DNA from: Rhodobacter xanthinilyticus
Lineage (GTDB): Bacteria > Pseudomonadota > Alphaproteobacteria > Rhodobacterales > Rhodobacteraceae
Reading direction: 5' to 3'
Length of the DNA stretch: 64,000 bases
Assembly (NCBI RefSeq): GCF_001856665.1
Contig: NZ_CP017781.1
Span: 1,054,001 to 1,118,000, forward strand
The notes beneath the pieces are model-generated. The model was not told the DNA's origin, made no database searches, and worked only from the letters and a program-made list of their open reading frames with translations. Positions 36,803-45,597 of the stretch are shown piece after piece. The position numbers and the translations under genes were made by a program. How positions within the stretch are numbered: position 1 is the first letter of the stretch; each line of letters begins with the position of its first letter.

Positions 36803-37645
36803 TCAGAATGGTGACTGTATTTCATGATTATTAAGTATCTTATCAATTTGGTCATAAAGGATCGGACCTTTCCCGAGATTTTCTTGTATGAACATGTGAT
36901 AGAACTCGATAGCCACCGGCCAAAATCGGCGCGTGACAGAGATGGCCGGGTAGTGAAAAAACTTCTTTTCGAAGTGTTCGGCGTTGCCGTCGAAGGCATC
37001 GCCTTCAACTTTGGCAACTTCTACTGCCAGGCCCACCCCCGCCGAAAAACCTGACCAGTTCTCCACAACAGTTCGCAGGATGTCAGGCGCAAGGCCTATC
37101 GGCGCGTCCTTGACCATCCCGACGAGCAGGCCGAAATCGTCTCGCTTTTCTTTTCGCCCAGTCGCCTTTCGCCAGTCAGCGACCATGATGCGGGCAAAGT
37201 CCTCGTGCGTCATGTCGGACGGAGCCCCGATCCTGAACAACTTGCGGGTTCTTTTTTCGATGACCTTGGTGATGGTATGAAACGGAGGCTTGCTGACGAT
37301 CCGCTGCACCTGCTTAGAGCTGACACCAACAGCCTGTGCCAAATCTTCGTGGGTGATCCCAGCCCAGTCGCGCCCCTCGGCATGGATCGGGGATAGTTCT
37401 GTCCAGTGCTTGACCTGAGCGTAAATTTTCTTGGTGGTCCCATTCAGGATGTCTGGTTCGGGCTGAGGCGTCTTGCAGAGTTTTTGATACTGTTCGAAGC
37501 CATATGTCGTGAACTTCCCGCTATCGACGGGCGGCGGCACAAGGGGCTTTGCTGGCTCGCCCTCGAAAATTTGCTTCTTGAACTGCTGCTTTGCAACGGC
37601 TGTGAGCTTTTGGAGCCAGCCTTCGGTCGGGGGAACGTCAGCCAT
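36803..37645 (-). CDS. Hypothetical protein with central helix-turn-helix
   Basis: 280 residues from the ATG of MADVPPTEGWLQ. A helix-turn-helix is likely near residues 100-125 (THEDLAQAVGVSSKQVQRIV), followed by a basic patch (IEKRTRKLFRIG). The C-terminal half is helical and aromatic (FHYPAISVTRRFWPVAIEF) and matches nothing I know. The start overlaps the integrase stop codon by 8 bases, so it is translationally coupled to the integrase; candidates are an excision/replication regulator or a cargo gene. The lower GC content marks it as acquired. Confidence 0.6.
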   Translation of the reverse strand: MADVPPTEGWLQKLTAVAKQQFKKQIFEGEPAKPLVPPPVDSGKFTTYGFEQYQKLCKTPQPEPDILNGTTKKIYAQVKHWTELSPIHAEGRDWAGITHEDLAQAVGVSSKQVQRIVSKPPFHTITKVIEKRTRKLFRIGAPSDMTHEDFARIMVADWRKATGRKEKRDDFGLLVGMVKDAPIGLAPDILRTVVENWSGFSAGVGLAVEVAKVEGDAFDGNAEHFEKKFFHYPAISVTRRFWPVAIEFYHMFIQENLGKGPILYDQIDKILNNHEIQSPF

Positions 37646-39398
37646 GCTCGCCCCCCTTATCCCAGCCGAACCCAGTTGCATGGCTGAGGTCGAGGCCGGA
37701 GTATTGCACCTTTTCGATCTCTTCTTTCAGCCGCCCCAGCGAAGCGCCCTTGCCGTAGCCCCAATGGGCCGCATCGTCAGCATGGCCGCAAAGCTGCATG
37801 GCGATGGCATCGGTTACGTTCGCATCGTGCAGGGCATCCACAAAGTTGTGGCGAAAGCTGTGGAACACATGCAGCGGCGTCCTGAACCCCCAGGCATTGC
37901 CGAGGTTGTACCAAAACTTTGACCATGGCTGACTATAGGTGCCGTCACTGCCGAGCTTGAGGTCCGGGAATATCCGCCCTTTGCCCCGGCTGGCCACATA
38001 GTCGAGGAAACCAAGGGCAAGGATCGCCGAATGGATCGGCACGCGGCGATAGCTGGACCCGGTCTTGAGGTTCTTGATCTCCTCCGCCTCTTCGTCCTCC
38101 CATTTCGAGATGTCGAAATAAGTCACGCCGTCTTCTGTGCGGATGTCCGATTTCAAAAGCTGAATAATCTCACCCGACCGCATCCCCGCGTAAAGCGCGA
38201 TCACGGGCACCCAATAGCGACCGTCCTTAAGCCGCAGATCACCCGGCACGCCTGAGTGCTTCAAGCTCCGCCGCCCAGTGTAGATCGGGGTCTTGAAGAT
38301 CAGCTTGAGCTGATCGGTGTCGTAGGGCAGGCGCTTGGGCTTGCCCTTGGGCGGCTTCTTGACAAGCAGCTTGAGGTCAGCACCCGGAGCCTTGGGCAGA
38401 TATTCCTCGGCCACCATCCACGCGACGAACCGCTTGAAGAAATCAAACCGCTTTTTTTGCGTCTCATAGCCCATCTTGGGTAGGTCATGCCCCGCCTTGA
38501 TCGCCGCGACCGGGTCAAGGTCGCGGGTTTCAGGCTTCTTCTGATAGTGCGCCGGTATCTGCCCGATCAGGTCGCGCAACGCCTTCATGTCGGCGGTATC
38601 GAGAAGCGAGGCGGGCTTGTCGAAGTCGATCACGGCGCGGGCCAGATCAAACGTCAGGCGCAGATCGCCAAGGGTCTTTTCCTTGATGTTCTGGGTGGCC
38701 AGTGCCTGCTCGTACTTGATTGCAAGCTCCCGCAGCGGCGGGGCGGGGGCGACCGCTAGGGGCGCTGGCATCGAGGCAGGGGGAACAATCGCCGGGATCA
38801 CCGCGTCCGGCGATGAGGTGACACCTGCGAAAAGCGGATCGGCAATCTGCGTCTGGGCATAATCGCCGTGCAGCTTGGCGAGAAGCAAACGATCCGCCTC
38901 GATCTTCGCCCGCAAGAGCCCCGTCTGGGCACGTTGGAGCGCCTGATAGCGGCTGGTGAAGGTGCTTTGGGGGATGGCCTCCACAAGAGCCGTTGCCTCG
39001 CTCTGGATGTCGCTGGGGAAGTCCCTGACCGCAAGACGCCGCCTGAGGAGGGCGAGCCGGGTTTCCAGCGTGGCGATGCAGTCCTCGACGTCCACCTCCG
39101 CTTCGGGGGCGAAGATGTCGGCAAATTCCTGTCCCCAATCCAGCGCCTCGCGGAAATAGTCGCGGATCGCCTGATCTATCGCCGCATCTTGCCCCTGAGC
39201 CATCCTCCGCGCCTCCGTCACCACGAGATCAACGTGATTGCTGATCGTGCGGCATCGCATGAGAGCCAATGATCGCTCAGCAGTCCTTAAGGAAATCTTA
39301 ACCTCTTTTCGGCCCGCGACATCCCACAAATCCTGTGGAACCGAGGCGCGAAAATAGAAGGTCCGCCCGCGCGTAACCAGCCGTGGTATCGTGGCCAT
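37638..39398 (-). CDS. Tyrosine recombinase/integrase (DUF6538-type N-terminus)
   Basis: 586 residues from the ATG of MATIPRLVTRGRTFYFRASV, an N-terminal segment typical of DUF6538 integrases. A SAM-like core-binding domain lies about 225-330. The catalytic domain has Arg in ALYAGMRSGEIIQLL, the His-x-x-Arg box in HSFRHNF, His in LCGHADDAAHWGYGKG, with the nucleophile Tyr in that last motif. It would integrate and excise DNA at the adjacent direct repeats. The start chosen gives the family N-terminus; an upstream in-frame start exists at 39452. Confidence 0.92.
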   Translation of the reverse strand: MATIPRLVTRGRTFYFRASVPQDLWDVAGRKEVKISLRTAERSLALMRCRTISNHVDLVVTEARRMAQGQDAAIDQAIRDYFREALDWGQEFADIFAPEAEVDVEDCIATLETRLALLRRRLAVRDFPSDIQSEATALVEAIPQSTFTSRYQALQRAQTGLLRAKIEADRLLLAKLHGDYAQTQIADPLFAGVTSSPDAVIPAIVPPASMPAPLAVAPAPPLRELAIKYEQALATQNIKEKTLGDLRLTFDLARAVIDFDKPASLLDTADMKALRDLIGQIPAHYQKKPETRDLDPVAAIKAGHDLPKMGYETQKKRFDFFKRFVAWMVAEEYLPKAPGADLKLLVKKPPKGKPKRLPYDTDQLKLIFKTPIYTGRRSLKHSGVPGDLRLKDGRYWVPVIALYAGMRSGEIIQLLKSDIRTEDGVTYFDISKWEDEEAEEIKNLKTGSSYRRVPIHSAILALGFLDYVASRGKGRIFPDLKLGSDGTYSQPWSKFWYNLGNAWGFRTPLHVFHSFRHNFVDALHDANVTDAIAMQLCGHADDAAHWGYGKGASLGRLKEEIEKVQYSGLDLSHATGFGWDKGGEHG

Positions 39399-39510
39399 CC
39401 TTGCCCTCACTGTACCAGTTGACTGTACCAGGGCGCAGGTATTGACCTTCACGAAAACGGGTATCGTTTAATATCAGCAAGTTAGCGGGGTAATGGCGGA
39501 GGGAACGCGA

Positions 39511-39527
39511 CTGCCGTCGAACCTTCT
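39511..39527 (+). repeat. Candidate attR: 17-bp direct repeat
   Basis: CTGCCGTCGAACCTTCT, second copy. It lies about 110 bases upstream of the integrase start. An inverted ACCTTCTC/GAGAAGGT pair begins inside it and continues to the right (39521 and 39571 regions), which may be part of a recombinase binding site. Confidence 0.6.
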
Positions 39528-39672
39528 CTGGGAAAAACTCCATGAAATCAATGCTTCATGACGTCGTGGGAGAAGGTTGCATCGGCTGCTGAGCCCCGTT
39601 GCGCGAGAACTCTGGTAGTCACGGAACGCCGCATCTTGGGCCAAGGACTTTCGGCAGCAGCGCCGGGACCTG

Positions 39673-40107
39673 TCAGGTGGTTTCCTGCGGGCCATGGTGG
39701 GGCGCCGTGCAGTGGCCGTGATCCCCAAGCACCTCGATCACCCGGCAGTCGCGGATCGCACCCCCGGCGCATTGGACGACCATGCGTTCCAGTTCCGCCT
39801 TCAGGGCAGTCAGCCGGGCAATGCGGTCCTCGACGGCCACCAGTTGGGCCCGCGCGATGGCGTCTGCGGCGGCGCAGGACTGGTCGGGCCGGTCTGACAG
39901 GCTGAGAAGGTCGCGGATCGCATCCAGCGGGAAACCGAGTTCACGGGCATGGCGGACGAACCTCAGCCGGTCTTGCGCCATCTGCCCGTAGAGACGCTGG
40001 TTCCCGGCACTCCGCTCTGCCTCGGGGAGGATACCGATGTCCTCATAGTATCGGATCGTCGGCACCTTGACGCCGGTGGCCTCGCTCAGTTTTCCGATGG
40101 TCAGCAT
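39673..40107 (-). CDS. MerR-family metal-responsive regulator (ZntR/CadR-like)
   Basis: 144 residues from the ATG of MLTIGKLSEATGVK. The MerR winged helix occupies residues 1-70 (VPTIRYYEDIGILPEAERSA), then a dimerisation helix. Metal-site residues are Cys in DQSCAAAD and the C-terminal QCAGGAIRDCRVIE with a further HGHC, which fits Zn/Cd/Pb sensing. It is divergent from a P1B-type ATPase with a MerR-type promoter between them. Confidence 0.92.
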   Translation of the reverse strand: MLTIGKLSEATGVKVPTIRYYEDIGILPEAERSAGNQRLYGQMAQDRLRFVRHARELGFPLDAIRDLLSLSDRPDQSCAAADAIARAQLVAVEDRIARLTALKAELERMVVQCAGGAIRDCRVIEVLGDHGHCTAPHHGPQETT

Positions 40108-40116
40108 GATATGTCC

Positions 40117-40147
40117 TTGCACCTCTAGTGGCTAGAGAGATTACGAA
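40117..40147 (+). promoter_or_regulatory. MerR-type promoter/operator of the metal ATPase
   Basis: A -35 box TTGCAC and a -10-like TACGAA are separated by 19 bases, longer than the usual 17, and the spacer contains the perfect dyad CTCTAG-TGG-CTAGAG. Over-long spacers with a centred dyad are the hallmark of MerR-activated promoters. Confidence 0.85.
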
Positions 40148-40199
40148 GGACTCTGAGAGAATTCAACCGGTGCAGGCAATGCACAGGGAAAGGTATGGA

Positions 40200-42500
40200 A
40201 TGTCAGGGAAATCAGCATCCGAATCGCAGGAATGGACAGTGTCCGGCATGGACTGCGCGTCCTGTGCCGCCAAGATCAGGAGCGCTGTCGAACGGTTGCC
40301 GGGCGTATCGGACGTCAACGTCGCGATCATGTCCGAGAAGCTGACACTGAAGCTGGAGCCCGGCACCACGCCGCGCGACAAGATCGAAGCCGCGGTGGTC
40401 AGCCTTGGCTATGGCATCGGCGCGACCCGGGCCGGCAAGGCCAGGGCCTTCGTGCTGCCGGGCGGAGCAGACGCCGCGAGCGGCAACGACCTTATGGGGC
40501 CTGACAGCACCGAAAATGCAGGGCACGACCACGCCCCGCCCTCTGCCAGCGCCGAGGGCCACAGCTCGCTCCCTGACCACGATCACGGCAGCCCCGACCA
40601 CATCCACGATGACCCGGCCGACCGTGGCAAGCGCTGGTATCAGACGGCCAAGGGGCGACTGGTGATCTTTACCGCGCTGCTGCTGGCGGCGGCCTATGCC
40701 GTGAACCTTGTCGCGCCGCAAGTCGGCCGCTGGGCTTTTGTGGCCGCCTGCCTGATCGGCGTTGCCCCGGTGGCGCAGCGCGCCTTCGCTGCGCTGCGGA
40801 TGGGCATGCCCTTCACCATCGAAAGCCTGATGACCATCGCGGCCATCGGTGCCTTGTTCATCGATGCGGCAGAGGAAGCGGCGCTGGTGGTGTTCCTGTT
40901 CGCCGTGGGCGAGGTGCTGGAGGGCGTGGCTGCTGGCAAGGCCCGCGACGGGATCCGGGCGCTGGCCAATCTGGTGCCCAAGACGGCCCAACTGGTCACG
41001 GGCGAGACCACGCGCGAGGTGCCAGCCGCGAGCCTGTCCGTAGGCCAGACCGTCCTTGTCCGCCCAGGCGACCGGATTCCTGCCGATGGCGAGATCACCG
41101 GAGGCACCTCGGGTGTGGACGAAAGCCCGGTCACCGGCGAAAGCGTGCCCAAAACACGCGGGCCCGGGGATGCGGTTTTTGCGGGTGCGATCAACACCGA
41201 GGCGGCCCTGCGCGTGAAAGTCACCAAAGGCCCGGAAGACAACACCATCGCCCGCATCATCCGGCTGGTCGAGGAGGCCGAGGAGGCCCGCGCGCCGACC
41301 GAGCGCTTCATCGACCGCTTCAGCCGTTGGTACATGCCCGCCATCGTCGCCGTCGCGGCGCTGGTCGTCGTCGTGCCGCCCCTGGCCTTCGGTCAGCCGT
41401 GGGACACCTGGGTTTACCGCGGCTTGGCACTTCTGCTGATCGGCTGCCCCTGCGCGCTGGTCATCTCGGTCCCCGCCTCCATCGCCTCGGCCATGTCGAG
41501 CGGGGCGCGACGCGGGCTCTTGATGAAGGGCGGTGCGGTGATCGAGGCGGCGGCGAAGGTCGATGTCGTGACCTTCGACAAGACCGGGACGCTCACGCAT
41601 GGCCGCCCGCAAGTGACGGATGTGGTGCCGTTCGGGGCCACCACCGAAGCCGAGCTTCTGGCCGTTGCGGCAGGGGTCGAGACGGGGTCGAGCCACCCGC
41701 TGGCCATCGCCATCCTGAACAAGGCAAAGGACGCAGGCATCACTGCGTTGTCGTCGCAGGATGCAAAGGCGCTGATGGGCAAGGGGGTTGTCGCAACCGT
41801 GGACGGCGCTCCCGCATGGGTGGCCTCTCCGCGCTATGCAATGGAGCATGGCGGCCTTGATGGCCTCGGCCTGCGACAGGCCACGGCCTTCGAAGAGGAT
41901 GGCAAGACCGCCGTCGCGGTGTTCCGCGAAAAAACCCCGCTTGGCCTGATCGCCATGCGGGACGAGCCGCGCGCGGATGCCAAGGATGCCGTGCGCCAGT
42001 TGACGGCGATGGGCGTGACCGCGGTCATCCTGACAGGCGACAACCCGCGCACCGCCGCCGCGATTGCCGGAAACCTGGGGCTCAAGTTCGAGGCCGACAT
42101 GATGCCCGAAGACAAGCTCGCCTATATCCGCGAGATCGGCACCCAGGGCGGCGTGATGATGATCGGCGACGGCATCAATGACGCGCCCGCGCTGAAACAG
42201 GCGAGCGTCGGCGTGGCGATGGGATCGGGCACAGACGTGGCGCTGGAAACCGCCGATGCGGCGATCCTGCGCGACCGGGTGACCGACGTCCCCGCGACGA
42301 TCCGCCTGTCGCGAGCCGCGATGGCCAACATCCGCCAGAACGTGACCATCGCATTGGGGCTGAAAGCCGTGTTTCTGGTGACCTCGGTTTTCGGTCTGAC
42401 CGGCCTGTGGATTGCGATCCTGGCCGATACCGGGGCGACAGTGCTTGTGACCCTGAACGCCCTGCGCCTGCTTCGGTTCAACCCTGAGCGTGAGAGCTGA
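40200..42500 (+). CDS. Zn/Cd/Pb-transporting P1B-type ATPase
   Basis: 766 residues, inner membrane. An N-terminal heavy-metal-associated domain carries GMDCASC (Cys19, Cys22); a His/Asp-rich stretch follows near 110-145 (DHDHGSPDHIHDDPADRG). The transport motif is CPC at 416-418, the phosphorylation site DKTGTLTHG begins at Asp460, and the hinge is GDGINDAPAL. This is the ZntA/CadA subgroup that pumps Zn2+, Cd2+ and Pb2+ out of the cytosol. I start at 40200, where GGGAAAGG lies 6 bases upstream; an earlier frame start at 40128 would fall inside the promoter. Confidence 0.94.
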   Translation: MSGKSASESQEWTVSGMDCASCAAKIRSAVERLPGVSDVNVAIMSEKLTLKLEPGTTPRDKIEAAVVSLGYGIGATRAGKARAFVLPGGADAASGNDLMGPDSTENAGHDHAPPSASAEGHSSLPDHDHGSPDHIHDDPADRGKRWYQTAKGRLVIFTALLLAAAYAVNLVAPQVGRWAFVAACLIGVAPVAQRAFAALRMGMPFTIESLMTIAAIGALFIDAAEEAALVVFLFAVGEVLEGVAAGKARDGIRALANLVPKTAQLVTGETTREVPAASLSVGQTVLVRPGDRIPADGEITGGTSGVDESPVTGESVPKTRGPGDAVFAGAINTEAALRVKVTKGPEDNTIARIIRLVEEAEEARAPTERFIDRFSRWYMPAIVAVAALVVVVPPLAFGQPWDTWVYRGLALLLIGCPCALVISVPASIASAMSSGARRGLLMKGGAVIEAAAKVDVVTFDKTGTLTHGRPQVTDVVPFGATTEAELLAVAAGVETGSSHPLAIAILNKAKDAGITALSSQDAKALMGKGVVATVDGAPAWVASPRYAMEHGGLDGLGLRQATAFEEDGKTAVAVFREKTPLGLIAMRDEPRADAKDAVRQLTAMGVTAVILTGDNPRTAAAIAGNLGLKFEADMMPEDKLAYIREIGTQGGVMMIGDGINDAPALKQASVGVAMGSGTDVALETADAAILRDRVTDVPATIRLSRAAMANIRQNVTIALGLKAVFLVTSVFGLTGLWIAILADTGATVLVTLNALRLLRFNPERES

Positions 42501-42504
42501 CATC

Positions 42505-42810
42505 ATGATCTCAGGTTTTGGCTGGGCCGCGTTGGCCCTTCTGTTCGGCTATCTGGCTCTGTTCTTCTGGGGTAGTGCGCTGGCGGCGCAAGCGGCGGGT
42601 CGGCCTGTCTGGCTGTTTTCGCGCGCCACGGGACGCGACCGTCTGGCTGCGATGGGCTTCCGTCTCGCCTTCGTACTTGCCTTTTTCGGGCCACTCCTCT
42701 GGCTCGCCATGCCTGCCCTGCACAAGGTCGATCCCCTCTGGACCGAGGGGGGTGCCGTGGTCCTCGGCCTGATCGGAGTATTTGTCGCCGGACTTGGCGC
42801 GATGGTCGCC
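42505..42810 (+). pseudogene. Truncated membrane protein (isoprenylcysteine methyltransferase-like), cut by IS21
   Basis: About 102 codons remain, with three membrane segments (WAALALLFGYLALFFWGSAL, LAFVLAFFGPLLWLAMPAL and VVLGLIGVFVAGLGAMVAW). Genes of this kind after ZntA/CadA ATPases are usually annotated as isoprenylcysteine carboxyl methyltransferase family proteins; the catalytic C-terminal half is missing. The IS21 copy begins at 42811, and the lost half is not on its other side, so sequence was deleted as well. Confidence 0.65.
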
Positions 42811-42929
42811 TGGAAACGGCGGTGCAAAATTAGGCCACGGTAGCGGCGGGATCGTCTCGCTGCGGGCGGAGTAAAATCCTGCCACTTTTCCCTTCTTGCG
42901 GCAGCAGGGAGGGTGGGGAGATTTATACC

Positions 42930-44417
42930 GTGGAACTTTACAAGAAGGTTCGCTTGGCGTGTGCCGAGGGCATGAGCGCGCGGGCGGCGGCGAAGCATTT
43001 CAACATTTCGCGCGGGACGGTTGAGAAGATGTTGGCCTTCTCGGTGCCGCCTGGCTACCGGCGGGACAAGCCGATCAGGCGGCCGAAGCTGGACGGGTTC
43101 ACCGAGTTCATTGACGCCTGGCTTGAAGCCGACAAGGCGGTGCATCGCAAGCAGCGTCATACGGCCAAGCGGATATGGGAACGGCTTCAGGCCGAGCATG
43201 GCTTCACCGGCGGCTATACGATCGTCAAGGATTACGTGCGTGAGCGTGAGCGGCGGACACGGGAGATGTTCGTGCCACTGGCCCATCCGCCGGGCCATGC
43301 TCAGGCCGATTTTGGCGAAGCGGTCGTCGTCATCGCCGGTGTCGAGCAGAAGGCGCATTTCTTTGTCATCGACCTGCCGCACAGCGATGCCTATTTCGTC
43401 CGGGCCTATCCGGCGGCGACGGCGGAGGCCTGGATAGACGGGCATGTCCGCGCCTTTGCCTTCTTCGGCGGGGTGCCGCAGTCGGTGCTCTACGATAACG
43501 ACCGCTGCCTGGTCTCGAAGATCCAGCCAGATGGCACGCGCATCCGCGCCACGCTGTTCAGCGGCTTGCAGTCGCATTACCTGTTTCGGGATCGCTATGG
43601 TCGGCCCGGGAAGGGGAACGACAAGGGCGCTGTCGAGGGGATGGTCGGCTACGCCCGCCGCAACCACATGGTGCCGATCCCCCACTTTGCCAGTTGGGAC
43701 GCCTTCAACGCCGACCTTGAAGGGCAGTGCTGCGCACGCCTCACGCGCATTCTTCGGGGTCACAAGGAGACGATCGGCGAGAGGCTGCAGCGCGATCTGG
43801 CGGCGATGCGCCCATTGCCTACTGCCCCGTTCGACGCCTGCGACCAAGCGAGCGGCAGGGTCAGCTCGCAGTCGCTCGTGCGCTATGACACCAACGATTA
43901 CTCGGTCCCGGTCGCCTATGGCCATCAGGATGTCTGGATCCGCGGCTATGTCGATGAGGTCGTGATCGGCTGTCGCGGGGAGGTGATCGCCCGACACCCG
44001 CGCTGTTACGATCGCGAGGACATGATCTTCGACCCGGTTCACTACCTCCCGCTGATCGAGCGCAAGATCAATGCCTTGGACCAGGCTGCGCCTCTGGCGG
44101 AATGGGACCTGCCCGAAGAGTTCCAGACTTTGCGCCGCCTGATGGAGGCGCGCATGCTCAAGATGGGGCGCCGCGAGTATGTGCAGGTGCTGCGGCTGCT
44201 TGAGACCTTTGGCATGGATGACCTGCATGCCGCCGTGAAGAAGGCCCTGAAGCTGGGCGCGGTCGGCTTTGACGCCGTGAAGCACCTCGTGCTTTGCCAG
44301 GTCGAGAAGCGCCCCCCAAGGCTTGATCTCGATGTCTACCCCTACCTGCCGCGGGCGAACGTCGAGACGACGCGTGCGGCCAGCTACATGGCCTTGATGT
44401 CGGAGGCGGCGGAATGA
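42930..44417 (+). CDS. istA: IstA, IS21-family transposase (copy 2)
   Basis: 495 residues, GTG start, identical in protein sequence to the copy at 20294-21781. The same HTH and DDE motifs are intact. Overlaps istB by four bases. Confidence 0.96.
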   Translation: MELYKKVRLACAEGMSARAAAKHFNISRGTVEKMLAFSVPPGYRRDKPIRRPKLDGFTEFIDAWLEADKAVHRKQRHTAKRIWERLQAEHGFTGGYTIVKDYVRERERRTREMFVPLAHPPGHAQADFGEAVVVIAGVEQKAHFFVIDLPHSDAYFVRAYPAATAEAWIDGHVRAFAFFGGVPQSVLYDNDRCLVSKIQPDGTRIRATLFSGLQSHYLFRDRYGRPGKGNDKGAVEGMVGYARRNHMVPIPHFASWDAFNADLEGQCCARLTRILRGHKETIGERLQRDLAAMRPLPTAPFDACDQASGRVSSQSLVRYDTNDYSVPVAYGHQDVWIRGYVDEVVIGCRGEVIARHPRCYDREDMIFDPVHYLPLIERKINALDQAAPLAEWDLPEEFQTLRRLMEARMLKMGRREYVQVLRLLETFGMDDLHAAVKKALKLGAVGFDAVKHLVLCQVEKRPPRLDLDVYPYLPRANVETTRAASYMALMSEAAE

Positions 44418-45178
44418 GCGAGGCTCCGAAGATCCTGCTTGCCCACCATCTGAAGACGCTGAAGCTGCCCACCTTCCTGCGGGAACACGAGAAGGTTGCG
44501 CGCCAATGCGCCGCCGAAGGGTTGGACCATGTCCAATTCCTGTCGCGCCTCGTTGAACTGGAACTCATTGACCGCGAGCGGCGGATGGTCGAGCGCCGCA
44601 TCAAGGCTGCGAAGTTCCCGGCCACCAAAAGCCTCGACAGCTTCGACTTCAAGGCGATCCCGAAGCTGAACAAGATGCAGGTGCTGGAACTGGCGCGCTG
44701 CGAATGGATCGAACGGCGTGAGAACGTGATCGCCCTTGGCCCCAGCGGAACCGGCAAGACCCACATTGCCTTGGGCCTCGGGTTGGCGGCCTGCCAGAAG
44801 GGCATGTCTGTCAGCTTCACCACCGCCGCCGCGCTGGTCAACGAGCTGATGGAGGCGCGAGACGAACGTCGGCTGCTGCGCGTCCAGAAGCAGATGGCTG
44901 CCGTCAAGCTGCTGATCATCGACGAGCTCGGGTTCGTGCCCCTGTCAAAGACCGGCGCCGAGCTGCTTTTTGAGATGATCTCCCAGCGCTACGAGCGCGG
45001 TGCCACGCTGATCACCAGCAATCTGCCCTTCGATGAATGGACCGAGACCTTCGGCACCGAGCGGCTGACCGGCGCGCTCCTCGACCGGTTGACCCACCAC
45101 GTCAACATCCTCGAGATGAACGGCGAAAGCTATCGCCTCGCGCAAAGTCGCGCGCGCAAGACCGGCGACAACACCTGA
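44414..45178 (+). CDS. istB: IstB, IS21-family ATP-binding helper protein (copy 2)
   Basis: 254 residues, identical in protein sequence to the copy at 19533-20297, with intact Walker A and Walker B motifs. Confidence 0.96.
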   Translation: MSEAPKILLAHHLKTLKLPTFLREHEKVARQCAAEGLDHVQFLSRLVELELIDRERRMVERRIKAAKFPATKSLDSFDFKAIPKLNKMQVLELARCEWIERRENVIALGPSGTGKTHIALGLGLAACQKGMSVSFTTAAALVNELMEARDERRLLRVQKQMAAVKLLIIDELGFVPLSKTGAELLFEMISQRYERGATLITSNLPFDEWTETFGTERLTGALLDRLTHHVNILEMNGESYRLAQSRARKTGDNT

Positions 45179-45358
45179 TCCAAAGTATCAGACTTGGACC
45201 TGACGGTCCAAGGCGGCCAGTCACCCGCAAGCTATATGGAGAGCGCGGCTGACTGGCCGCCGCCCATCAGCCGCGTCTCGCGCAAACCCAAAGTGGCCCA
45301 ATTTTGCGCCGCCCCGTGGCCCAATTTTACTCCGCCGTTGACACTTAGATAGGTAAAA

Positions 45359-45448
45359 TGGCGGAGACGAAGGGATTCGAACCCTCGAGACGGTTTCCCG
45401 CCTGCACCCTTAGCAGGGGTGTGCCTTCGACCACTCGGCCACGTCTCC
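45359..45448 (-). tRNA. tRNA-Ser(GCT), CCA encoded
   Basis: Read on the minus strand the gene starts GGAGACGTGGCCGAGTGGTC and ends TTCGAATCCC then TTCGTCTCCG plus an encoded CCA. The acceptor stem GGAGACG pairs with CGTCTCC, discriminator G. The anticodon loop is CTGCTAA in the stem CACCC/GGGTG, giving anticodon GCT (serine AGC/AGT codons). A long variable arm, typical of serine tRNAs, is present. The 3' end faces the IS21 copy 15 bases away; I find no second copy of this 3' end elsewhere in the window. Confidence 0.95.
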
Positions 45449-45597
45449 GCCGCCTCGTATATGCGGCAACTGCGGGCGGGGCAAGTGCTTTTGCCGCACC
45501 TTCTTTCGGCGCGCGTGGGGGCGATATATCGCACTTTGAGCATTTATTAAGATGTCCTTGATACCCTGGCCGCGGTTGGGAAGACGAGGGGACGGGG

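Larger units (their letters stand above)
33101..39527 (-). mobile_element. Candidate integrative element with tyrosine integrase (about 6.4 kb)
   Basis: Bounded by 17-bp direct repeats. The tyrosine integrase gene starts about 110 bases inside the right repeat, the normal position for an integrase beside its attachment site. Inside are the integrase, an HTH-type gene and a GIY-YIG-like gene in one minus-strand series, plus two insertion sequences (33325-34493 and 34512-35759) that look like later arrivals. Boundaries are inferred from the repeats alone. Confidence 0.55.
42811..45343 (+). mobile_element. IS21-family insertion sequence, copy 2 (2,533 bp)
   Basis: Same length and same encoded proteins as the copy at 19368-21900, in the opposite orientation. 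The ends match those of copy 1 exactly where they can be compared. Unlike copy 1, its flanks show no target duplication (GTCGCC on the left, CTTAGA on the right), which points to a deletion or recombination at this copy after insertion. Confidence 0.95.

Noticed and set aside
19368-45343. Composite transposon made by the two IS21 copies
   Set aside because: The interval contains many core genes (pth, rplY, trpA, ychF), one copy has its own simple target duplication, and the two lack a shared outer duplication.
19368-45343. An inversion between the two IS21 copies in this genome
   Set aside because: Inversion would exchange the flanking duplications; copy 1 keeps a matching CGAGGC pair, so the present order is the one in which copy 1 inserted.
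45359-45448. tRNA-Ser as the attachment site of the island
   Set aside because: No second copy of the tRNA 3' end is visible in the window, and the integrase is better explained by the 17-bp repeats next to it.
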